A stretch of DNA of 7,599 nt. Origin: Thermoplasmatota archaeon (lineage in GTDB: Archaea > Thermoplasmatota > Thermoplasmata > Halarchaeoplasmatales > Halarchaeoplasmataceae). Position 1 is the first letter of the stretch, and every line of letters begins with the position of its first letter. Below, in pieces: positions 1 to 5,072 of the stretch. Made by a program: the position numbers and the translations under genes. The notes under the pieces are model-generated. The model was not told the origin of the DNA. It was given only the letters and a program-made list of their open reading frames with translations, and did not search any database. Location of the stretch: assembly GCA_018610025.1 (NCBI GenBank), contig JAHENW010000168.1:1-7599 (forward strand), written 5' to 3'.

Positions 1-293
1 ACCTCGTCCTCGTCCAGCGGTATGGACCTATCCTCGTTGTCGAACTCGAGGCTGACCTTGCAGTAATCGGCTGGCTTTCCTTCTTTCCCTCCGTTGAATA
101 TAAGATCCGTCAGACGACCGGCTCTTATCTCCTTGGAGCTCTTTGGACCCAAAACGAAAAGTATGGCATCGACGATATTGGACTTCCCAGAACCATTGGG
201 GCCGGTTATATTTGTGTAACCTTTCTGAAAAGGTATCTCCATCTTCTTACCAAAAGACTTGAAATTCTCCATCAAAATATTTTTCAAATACAA
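1..293 (-). CDS. smc: Chromosome segregation SMC ATPase, N-terminal part (runs off the window)
   Basis: The first 97 codons of an SMC protein are present; the rest lies beyond base 1. SMC proteins are long coiled-coil ABC-type ATPases that, with ScpA/ScpB-like partners, compact and help segregate the chromosome. The N-terminus reads MYLKNILMENFKSFGKK, the usual SMC opening strand and FKSFG motif, followed by the Walker A loop GPNGSGKSN at residues 31-39 and DAILFVLGP at 42-50. I chose the TTG at 293 as start because AGGAGGA lies seven bases upstream and because the family begins with this YLK strand; the next ATG, residue 8, would remove it. The gene follows a long leader with its own TATA-like element, so it may be transcribed separately from the ribosomal-type operon upstream. 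Identity is certain from the motif set; only the length is unknown. Confidence 0.95.
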   Translation of the reverse strand, partial: MYLKNILMENFKSFGKKMEIPFQKGYTNITGPNGSGKSNIVDAILFVLGPKSSKEIRAGRLTDLIFNGGKEGKPADYCKVSLEFDNEDRSIPLDEDE

Positions 294-430
294 AATATCT
301 TCCTCCTATTGTTTCCCAGATAGCGGGCGATATGCCGAACTCCTGACCGAGAGCGAGACCTAGAGTGCATGTTGGTATCCCATCCCATAGGGGCTGTTGA
401 TGTCGGACGAAACAATCGAATCCGTCGGAC
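294..430 (-). other. Long untranslated leader upstream of smc, possibly structured
   Basis: About 135 bases lie between the start site predicted from the TATA element at 450-461 and the smc start. No convincing ORF is seen on either strand. On the minus strand the segment ATTGTTTC (416-409) is perfectly complementary to GAAACAAU (315-308), which directly precedes the AGGAGGA site. After one mismatch, three more pairs (one G-U) reach into that site, so the helix could partly hide it. A second local hairpin is TCCGT-CCG-ACGGA at 433-421. An 8-base direct repeat is also present (separate entry). It could be a regulatory 5' UTR, a small RNA gene or an operator region; the sequence does not decide. 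Confidence 0.4.
301..307 (-). promoter_or_regulatory. Strong Shine-Dalgarno of smc
   Basis: Read on the minus strand this is AGGAGGA, a near-complete match to the archaeal anti-Shine-Dalgarno, with a seven-base spacer to TTG at 293-291. It decides the non-ATG start of smc. Its first bases could pair with a distal part of the leader (see the leader entry). Confidence 0.85.
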
Positions 431-431
431 G
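402..431. repeat. Direct repeat GTCGGACG, two copies 22 bases apart
   Basis: GTCGGACG occurs at 402-409 and 424-431 (plus strand), each followed by a GAAAC-like or AAAC tail. A degraded third copy, GTCTGACGAAAA, lies at 493-504, inside the end of the small ORF. The 22-base spacing is about two helical turns, and the right copy sits where transcription toward smc would begin. This layout would suit an operator, but 8-base repeats can arise by chance. Confidence 0.4.
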
Positions 432-449
432 GAAACGTATAACGGGGGG

Positions 450-461
450 TTTTTATAAAAA
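450..461 (-). promoter_or_regulatory. TATA-like element ahead of smc
   Basis: TTTTTATAAAAA is a perfect 12-base palindrome and the only good TATA-like sequence between the small ORF and smc. Read leftward it predicts a start near 430. Because it is symmetrical, direction rests on the neighbouring gene; on the plus strand no convincing gene follows at the right distance. Confidence 0.5.
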
Positions 462-507
462 TGTTATGGTGATTTCTCCCCTCTCGTAAAATGTCTGACG
501 AAAACCC

Positions 508-669
508 TTACTGTAGGGCATCTGATTGGATCTTATTGAACAATTTTAATGCCGCTTGAGAGTCGATCTCACCGTTCTGAAGAACGGAATCGAACATGAA
601 AAAGACGGTCCTATATTGATCCGCTTCGTCTATATCCAATTCCTGGGTGTCTATCTCTATTCTCTCCAT
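508..669 (-). CDS. Small acidic protein of unknown function (53 aa)
   Basis: This ORF starts at ATG 669 and ends with TAA at 508, 35 bases after the DUF655 stop and on the same strand. A GGAGATGA stretch just upstream can act as ribosome site. The protein begins MERIEIDTQELDIDEADQYR and continues into a predicted helical segment with FFMF and a terminal ALKLFNKIQ. It has no cysteines, no signal peptide and no membrane segment. Codon use (ATA, AGG, CAG) matches the neighbours, which favours a real gene. I do not recognise the family. It is probably the last gene of the pus10-L21e-rpoF-DUF655 operon. In many archaea the rRNA dimethylase gene ksgA follows DUF655, and this ORF is far too short to be that. 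It could also be a remnant of a longer gene. Confidence 0.55.
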   Translation of the reverse strand: MERIEIDTQELDIDEADQYRTVFFMFDSVLQNGEIDSQAALKLFNKIQSDALQ

Positions 670-704
670 ATTCTCTTCATCTCCATCTAATTAGGTACTC
701 AGAC

Positions 705-1256
705 TCAATCGGCCACCCACACCTTGTATTTCTTGTCTCTGTCTTTCAATTCTTCCATGATTCTCTCCTTGATCAATTTCAGGGGTTTATGTACCAGCTC
801 CACCCTTTCCTTGAGGTCGTCGAAATTCTCAAACTCTCCTCCCGCCTTTCTTTCATCCAATATAGCGTTCATCTTCTTGCTCCCCAGTCCCGGTAGTAAT
901 TCCAGCATGTGATACCTTTTCGTTATCGGATGGGCGTTGTTGTAGAATTCCAAGAATTTCTCCTTATTCTCCTCCATTACCTCATCTATGATGTAGGGGA
1001 TCTCGCTCTGGGCCGCGTGGGTGAGTTCGTCCCAGGTAATCCTCTGTTTGACGTGCTTGATCTTCTCCCTCTTATCCAGGTCTTTCCCGATATACACCTG
1101 CTCTCCTATTATAAGACTGGCATCATCCTTTGGTATGAGTTCGAAGAGCTTGAATTCATCCTGCCCCAGGGCTAGGGCTATACTTTCATGTTTGTAACCC
1201 TCTTCATCGGGTCTTCCCTCGGCTAGATAATCCAGGATGTGTGCATAATCTTCCAT
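705..1256 (-). CDS. DUF655 family protein with helix-hairpin-helix motif
   Basis: This 183-residue protein matches the archaeal DUF655 family along its length. The opening MEDYAHILDYLAEGRPDE is typical, then a small beta-rich part with VYIGK (54-58), then a helical C-terminal half. A helix-hairpin-helix signature, LLPGLGSKKM at 120-129, points to non-specific nucleic-acid binding. The precise function is not known; the near-constant placement next to L21e and rpoF suggests a role tied to RNA polymerase or translation (inference). The start at 1256 is supported by GAGGGA a few bases upstream. The gap to the rpoF stop is nine bases, so the two are co-transcribed and perhaps translationally coupled. 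The length is normal for the family and nothing looks damaged. Confidence 0.93.
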   Translation of the reverse strand: MEDYAHILDYLAEGRPDEEGYKHESIALALGQDEFKLFELIPKDDASLIIGEQVYIGKDLDKREKIKHVKQRITWDELTHAAQSEIPYIIDEVMEENKEKFLEFYNNAHPITKRYHMLELLPGLGSKKMNAILDERKAGGEFENFDDLKERVELVHKPLKLIKERIMEELKDRDKKYKVWVAD

Positions 1257-1265
1257 GTTCTTCCC

Positions 1266-1592
1266 TCATAGGTATTCTTCTATCGTCGAGATGATGTCGT
1301 CTATCTCCTCGTTCGACGGAGTGTATCTGTCCTGTGAGAAGACGGCCTTGACCCCGTCCCGATCGGTGGGAAGGATATCGGCCATCTTGAAGGCGATATA
1401 TTCGCTCATGAAATCGTAGTTTTCCAAAAGCTCCTCGATCAACTCTTCCGTCTCGTCTATATCCAGCTGTACGAACTTCTCGGCATGACTCAAGGCCAGG
1501 GACTGCTCGTAAGATAATTCACGCTCTTCAGATTCCTCTGAAAGTAGTTTTTTTACCTCTGCCAAAGAAACATATCTTGATTCTTCACTCAT
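1266..1592 (-). CDS. rpoF: DNA-directed RNA polymerase subunit F (Rpo4/RpoF)
   Basis: This 108-residue protein is the archaeal counterpart of eukaryotic Rpb4. With Rpo7 it forms the RNA polymerase stalk, which helps open the promoter and binds emerging RNA. The N-terminal tip helix carries YVSLAEVKKLLSEE, and the C-terminal HRDC-like helical part carries the hallmark ADILPTDRDGVKAVFSQDRYTPS at about residues 71-93. The protein is strongly acidic. ATG 1592 follows the L21e stop by ten bases, and the purine-rich GGGGGGAGAGG stretch between them includes the ribosome site. Order L21e-rpoF-DUF655 is the conserved archaeal arrangement, which strengthens the call. No truncation is visible. Confidence 0.95.
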   Translation of the reverse strand: MSEESRYVSLAEVKKLLSEESEERELSYEQSLALSHAEKFVQLDIDETEELIEELLENYDFMSEYIAFKMADILPTDRDGVKAVFSQDRYTPSNEEIDDIISTIEEYL

Positions 1593-1602
1593 CCTCTCCC
1601 CC

Positions 1603-1893
1603 CTATTCTTTCGGCTGTAGATGCTCGGGTCTAACGATCACTTTCTTCTCCTTACCCCCGTCCTTCACTTTCAGTACGAAGGCCTTTCCCTGCTTTCCGA
1701 CCACCGTTCCCGTTTTTCCATGGAAACGTCTATGAGGCTGCCCCTTGTGGATACTGGGCTCTATAACGATGGTCGCCTTGTCGCCTTCATCAAACTCCTG
1801 CAGGGCCTTGGTGATGGGGATCAGCCCTCTGTCCTGGGGCTTCTTACGCAGTATCTTCCTCGTGCCCTGCCTGGTTCCTTTTGACTTCTTCAT
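1603..1893 (-). CDS. rpl21e: 50S ribosomal protein L21e
   Basis: This 96-residue basic protein matches L21e (eL21), a large-subunit protein shared by archaea and eukaryotes and absent from bacteria. It begins MKKSKGTRQGTRKILRK, with the family's SKG-R-R start, and has an SH3-like barrel core with HKGQPHRRFHGKTGTVVG (residues 49-66) and a C-terminal VIVRPEHLQP. A GTG at 1902 gives a three-residue extension. I prefer ATG 1893, because the family normally starts at the lysine-rich MKKSKG and because GGATGTGG sits at a workable distance before ATG but only a base or two before GTG. The gap to the pus10 stop is 12 bases, so it lies in the same operon. Confidence 0.94.
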   Translation of the reverse strand: MKKSKGTRQGTRKILRKKPQDRGLIPITKALQEFDEGDKATIVIEPSIHKGQPHRRFHGKTGTVVGKQGKAFVLKVKDGGKEKKVIVRPEHLQPKE

Positions 1894-1905
1894 ATTAACC
1901 ACATC

Positions 1906-3132
1906 CTATGTTTCGTAATGAACTTCAGTAACGTCTAGTTCCTTAACTGAACATTCGACGCCTAGTTCCTCTGCCAAACTCGGTTCAGTTCTCCCCTGGT
2001 CCCCGTGTATGAATTCCTTGATGTAGGTACCGGCTTCACTCCTGATATGGATCTTTGCTTCCTGCTCATCCATATCCTTCAGTTCGAGTTCCTTTATCTC
2101 TCTTTCTCTTACTCGATCGGATCTCCTATGGTCAACACGGGAGGGGGTGCGCTGTGATATACACATTCCCCTCAATTTAGCAAGCCCCTTTTTAACCTTT
2201 TCCCCCTCAACAGGGCTTTCATATTCCACCGTGATTAGATAGGATTTGTCCGACCTCTTCTGCTTTATCTCTATGACCTTGTCTTTATCAGTTCTCTTCA
2301 AACGCTGTATCTCCACCCTCTCGTCGGAGTTCACCCGATTCTTCAACTCCTCCAGGTCAACATCCCTTTTCAGCGGACTCTTTATCTCTATGACGAAGGG
2401 CCGTCCATCACCCAGCATCCTGGCATCGATATCCTCTCTCCCCATGCCGTGGAGCGTGAAATCCTCTCCAAAGGTCATCTCTTTCAGCACTTCCCCCACC
2501 AGTTCTTCTACACTCGTCTCGTACATCTTTCCGGTACCACCACATCTCTCACAGCCCTCCCCCCAGCACTGCTTACAGGTCCACTTGGTCTGTGGGATAT
2601 TTCCCTCAAACTTCTTGTATCGTCCGTACACGTAAAGGGGGGCAATCTCTATGTCAAGGCTGTCGAAGCGCGTGTCGATGATGGCCTTTACATCCGGCCT
2701 CTCCAGGTCGACCTCGGCGTCCACTTTTCTTTCAACTCTCTTACCGATCTCCCTGTTCACCTCGGATTTGATGGGCTCTGAGGTCTGTATATCGTATTCT
2801 GTCCAGAGCATCTCTTCTTTCTCTTCTATCTCCGGGTCGATCCTGCAGCCTACGAGGAACGTTTCAAATCCGATAGATTCCAGCCTATCAGTTATTATAT
2901 CAACGAACTTATCAATCTCATCGAACAGGTTCTCACAGAGAGAGCAGTTCTCTGGTTCCGACGGAACATCAGTCCTCTCTTCTTCGGAGGACGACATGGC
3001 ATACGCCACCCTGAGCGACTTCCCCCTCTCGTCATTGCTCAGACCGTGGCCCAGCTGGGCGAAAAGACGGCCCAGGCAGTGGTCGCAGAGTTCTTCGTCC
3101 AGCAGTTCTTCTGTCTTTTCTATTAAGTCCAT
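1906..3132 (-). CDS. pus10: tRNA pseudouridine synthase Pus10 (positions 54/55)
   Basis: Archaeal Pus10 converts uridine to pseudouridine in the T-loop of tRNA (position 55, often also 54). The protein has 408 residues, normal for the family. The N-terminal accessory domain has paired CDHC (16-19) and CSLC (63-66), probably a zinc site. A second cysteine cluster, CKQC (186-189) and CERC (194-197), resembles a DnaJ-type zinc module. The catalytic core follows: GREDIDARMLG at 231-241 holds the likely catalytic Asp236, QRTPSRVDHRRSDRVR covers 327-342, and AGTYIKEFIHGDQGRTEPS (367-385) is the conserved C-terminal motif. A TATA element centred about 29 bases before ATG 3132 suggests a leaderless transcript that starts the operon. 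Nothing appears missing. Confidence 0.96.
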   Translation of the reverse strand: MDLIEKTEELLDEELCDHCLGRLFAQLGHGLSNDERGKSLRVAYAMSSSEEERTDVPSEPENCSLCENLFDEIDKFVDIITDRLESIGFETFLVGCRIDPEIEEKEEMLWTEYDIQTSEPIKSEVNREIGKRVERKVDAEVDLERPDVKAIIDTRFDSLDIEIAPLYVYGRYKKFEGNIPQTKWTCKQCWGEGCERCGGTGKMYETSVEELVGEVLKEMTFGEDFTLHGMGREDIDARMLGDGRPFVIEIKSPLKRDVDLEELKNRVNSDERVEIQRLKRTDKDKVIEIKQKRSDKSYLITVEYESPVEGEKVKKGLAKLRGMCISQRTPSRVDHRRSDRVREREIKELELKDMDEQEAKIHIRSEAGTYIKEFIHGDQGRTEPSLAEELGVECSVKELDVTEVHYET

Positions 3133-3156
3133 ATGTATTGATAAGAGGGGGTCGCT

Positions 3157-3165
3157 AATATATGT
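3157..3165 (-). promoter_or_regulatory. TATA box of the pus10-L21e-rpoF-DUF655 operon
   Basis: On the minus strand the sequence ACATATATT is centred about 29 bases before the pus10 ATG, the spacing expected for a leaderless archaeal mRNA. No Shine-Dalgarno is seen before that ATG, which agrees with leaderless initiation. It lies in the 42-base gap after mgtC. Confidence 0.6.
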
Positions 3166-3174
3166 AATTATAGA

Positions 3175-3603
3175 CTATCTACCTATATCTCTAGCTATCC
3201 TGTGGAGCCTTTCTTTGGTGAGCAGTAAAAGGGTGACAGCTATGGTGACGAAGGCGGCCTCGAAGATGAATCCCTGCTGTATGAGGATGCCGAGTAGGAA
3301 GGTCAAAAAGAGAGCTACTGGAGTGGTGACACCTATGGTGTGTACTTCATACTTCAAAAAGGCCAATACGAGTGAAAAGCCCCCGAATATGATAATACCT
3401 GCCTCTATGAGGTACATACCCGCCATGGGTGATAGGAAGGAAAAGATCACGCCTGCCAGCGAGGTCAAAGGAAAGGTCCTGACCCCGGCGATCACCCTGG
3501 GCTTCTCTTTCCGGTGTTCCCTTTCCAGCCCTATCAATCCTCCCATGCCTATGGCTAAAATAGAATGGAGCACGAAATGGATATCGATAAGTTCAACAGC
3601 CAT
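3175..3603 (-). CDS. MgtC/SapB-family membrane protein, single-domain form
   Basis: This 142-residue integral membrane protein has about five hydrophobic segments (roughly residues 8-28, 42-58, 62-82, 93-110, 112-129). The MgtC N-terminal signature is clear: GGLIGLEREHR at 21-31, AGVRTFPL at 39-46 and GVTTPVALFLTFLLG at 91-105. Bacterial MgtC is linked to growth in low magnesium and inhibition of ATP synthase, but archaeal members have no settled role. The sequence most resembles the MgtC half of larger proteins that continue into a DUF4010 membrane domain. Here it stops right after LLLLTKERLHRIARDIGR, where that domain would begin, so it is a standalone or shortened form. ATG 3603 lacks a Shine-Dalgarno; AT-rich sequence about 30 bases upstream suggests a leaderless start. 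It diverges from the GNAT gene. Confidence 0.88.
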   Translation of the reverse strand: MAVELIDIHFVLHSILAIGMGGLIGLEREHRKEKPRVIAGVRTFPLTSLAGVIFSFLSPMAGMYLIEAGIIIFGGFSLVLAFLKYEVHTIGVTTPVALFLTFLLGILIQQGFIFEAAFVTIAVTLLLLTKERLHRIARDIGR

Positions 3604-3625
3604 CGAGATAGAAGGGATATCTTAA

Positions 3626-3638
3626 CACAAAAAATTTT
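3626..3638 (-). promoter_or_regulatory. Possible AT-rich promoter element of mgtC
   Basis: An A/T-only run, read on the minus strand as AAAATTTTTT with flanking TG, is centred about 30 bases before the mgtC ATG. It is not a classical TATA box, so the call rests on position only. Confidence 0.3.
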
Positions 3639-3665
3639 CGAAAGTCTGATAGTGAAAAATAAACG

Positions 3666-3674
3666 TTATATAAT
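3666..3674 (+). promoter_or_regulatory. TATA box of the GNAT gene
   Basis: TTATATAAT is centred about 30 bases before ATG 3700, which fits a leaderless transcript. It also argues against any start further upstream in this frame, since an ATG at 3673 overlaps the element itself. Confidence 0.65.
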
Positions 3675-3699
3675 GTATATCACCCTTCCACTTCTTACC

Positions 3700-4446
3700 A
3701 TGAGTCCCAGCGATCGAGAGAAAGCGAGGAGGTATCTGAAACAAGAACCTATAAAAAACTCTTACCAACTGGCTAGGATGGAAGATGAGGAATCCACCCT
3801 GTTTTACAGAGAAGGTAGCGAGGAAAAGGGCCTGATCATCCAAAGGGACGAGACCCTGACACTGAGAGGTGATAAGGAATTTCTCCTCCATCTCATAGAT
3901 GAAATGGAGTTTGAAAGTGAAAGGGAATACAGGTTCCATGCTGTAGATAACGAGTCCTACGAGGCGGTGAAGGAACGCTTCGATGTGAGTGATCACAGGG
4001 AGACCTGGATGCTGGTGAGGGACAGGAACAAGATAGGTGAACCGACAGTGGATGTCGAACCCTTGGAAAAAAAGGATGCCGAAAAGATAGATAAGTACTG
4101 GGGTTCCAGCGACAGTGATTCAACGGATTATCTCAGAGAGAGGATAGAAAAGGGACCTGCCTACGGGGTGAGGAAGGAGGGGGAATTGGTTGCATGGTGC
4201 CTCACGCACTATCTAACAGAGCAAGTCATCATGCTCGGGATGATCTACGTACTGGATGAGTGGAGGCGCAGTGGATTCGCAAAGTCCCTCACCGAGAAGA
4301 TGTGTTTGGAAGGTCTGAAGGATGACCTCATCCCTACTGTCTATATCTACAAGGACAACGAGCCCTCCATCTCTCTAGCCGGATCACTAGGATTTGAAAG
4401 GATAGGGGAGGATCATTGGTTTCATGGAGAGTTCAAGGCCGTCTGA
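3700..4446 (+). CDS. GNAT-family N-acetyltransferase, FR47/GLYAT-like
   Basis: From ATG 3700 the product has 248 residues. The C-terminal half (about 150-245) is a GNAT fold of the FR47 type: AYGVRKEGELVAWCLTH at 154-170 gives the first strands, VLDEWRRSGFAKSL at 184-197 holds the acetyl-CoA pyrophosphate loop (R-x-x-G-x-A), and NEPSISLAGSLGFERIG at 220-236 is the usual N...GF end. The N-terminal half starts RRYLKQEPIKNSYQLARM, similar to the opening of glycine N-acyltransferase-like proteins, which often carry a degenerate first GNAT lobe. The substrate cannot be told from sequence. The frame stays open back to 3565, but that would overlap mgtC and run through the TATA box, so the shorter start is preferred. 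It diverges from mgtC, and a separate TATA follows before the next gene. Confidence 0.87.
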   Translation: MSPSDREKARRYLKQEPIKNSYQLARMEDEESTLFYREGSEEKGLIIQRDETLTLRGDKEFLLHLIDEMEFESEREYRFHAVDNESYEAVKERFDVSDHRETWMLVRDRNKIGEPTVDVEPLEKKDAEKIDKYWGSSDSDSTDYLRERIEKGPAYGVRKEGELVAWCLTHYLTEQVIMLGMIYVLDEWRRSGFAKSLTEKMCLEGLKDDLIPTVYIYKDNEPSISLAGSLGFERIGEDHWFHGEFKAV

Positions 4447-4471
4447 CACTGGATCATCACCTCTAAAAAAT

Positions 4472-4480
4472 TTTATAATA
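4472..4480 (+). promoter_or_regulatory. TATA box of the acidic zinc-ribbon gene
   Basis: TTTATAATA preceded by an A-run is centred 26 bases before ATG 4502, so transcription would start at or within a few bases of the start codon. AGGGGG just before the ATG could add a ribosome site if the true start lies slightly upstream. Confidence 0.6.
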
Positions 4481-4501
4481 AAAGAAGTCATAAGGGGGAA
4501 C

Positions 4502-5023
4502 ATGAAGGGGTTTGAAAGAGTCAAAGTACTGACCTTTGAGGGAAAGGACGCTAAATCAAGGTGCCAGAAAACCGTCAACGAAGGGATCGAGAAAGGCTGG
4601 CAGCCTATCGACTTTTCTACCTACGTTCCTCCACAGGCCTCTACCCCCACTATAATGGTATTGATGGGTAAAGAGGGCACGACTGAGGAATATATAGAGG
4701 AGCAAATCAGTGAAGAGGAGATCGGTGAACTGCAAGAGATGGAAGAGGAAGAGAGCGAACCGGGGCTTCAGGAAGAAGTGATAGAAGAGGAAATACAAGA
4801 GGATATAGAAACACCGATAGAAACACCGGAAGAAGAAACGGTGGAAGAGAGAACTGAAGAAATGCCAGGAGATGAGGATATATCTTACCAAAAATGTCCT
4901 CAGTGTGGGAACGTCGCACTCCTGGTAAACGATGATCTTTCTGCGCACTGTGAATACTGCGGATATTTCACCCAAGATATAGAAGAAGAGGAAGGAGAGG
5001 AAGAAGAAGTAACTGAGTTCTGA
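4502..5023 (+). CDS. Acidic zinc-ribbon protein of unknown function
   Basis: This 173-residue protein has three visible parts. Residues 1-57 form a compact alpha/beta-like segment with KVLTFEGKDA, GWQPIDFSTYVPP and a hydrophobic strand TIMVLMGKE. Residues 60-128 are an extremely Glu-rich, probably disordered stretch with an IETPIETPEEE repeat. Residues 131-155 are a zinc ribbon, CPQC (132-135) and CEYC (150-153), followed by an acidic tail of Glu runs ending TEF. I do not recognise the family. The gene sits directly upstream of aIF5B, which keeps its own TATA 20-27 bases after this stop, so co-regulation is possible but not required. The frame is open back to 4424; I chose ATG 4502 because the TATA box lies between the two and AGGGGG precedes it. 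A nucleic-acid or translation role is only a guess from the ribbon and the neighbour. Confidence 0.85.
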   Translation: MKGFERVKVLTFEGKDAKSRCQKTVNEGIEKGWQPIDFSTYVPPQASTPTIMVLMGKEGTTEEYIEEQISEEEIGELQEMEEEESEPGLQEEVIEEEIQEDIETPIETPEEETVEERTEEMPGDEDISYQKCPQCGNVALLVNDDLSAHCEYCGYFTQDIEEEEGEEEEVTEF

Positions 5024-5042
5024 AAAGTGCATGGAAAAAGAG

Positions 5043-5050
5043 TTATATAT
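5043..5050 (+). promoter_or_regulatory. TATA box of aIF5B
   Basis: TTATATAT is centred about 26 bases before ATG 5073. There is no Shine-Dalgarno before that ATG, so the mRNA is probably leaderless and transcribed independently of the zinc-ribbon gene. Confidence 0.65.
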
Positions 5051-5072
5051 CTTCGTCAGATAAGTCACTTCG

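Noticed and set aside
284..388. 34-codon minus-strand ORF in the smc leader, ending just inside smc
   Set aside because: The stop-start overlap is attractive as a coupled leader peptide, but there is no ribosome site, the product is an RSRSRS-type string, and codon use (CGC, CGG) differs from the neighbours.
294..450. Box C/D or H/ACA guide RNA, tRNA or riboswitch in the smc leader
   Set aside because: I could not find paired C and D boxes, an ACA-tailed hairpin with a proper pocket, a tRNA T-loop, or a known riboswitch core.
369..458. 29-codon plus-strand ORF in the same leader
   Set aside because: It has no promoter or ribosome site, its stop lies inside the palindromic TATA element, and it shows no recognisable protein features.
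491..559. 22-codon plus-strand ORF 36 bases beyond the palindromic TATA
   Set aside because: It is antisense to the small ORF, very short, too far from the TATA for a leaderless start, and lacks a ribosome site.
2651..3625. Long plus-strand open frame (324 codons)
   Set aside because: It lies antisense to pus10 and mgtC, both clear by motif, and its product is Ser-rich low-complexity sequence typical of a shadow frame.
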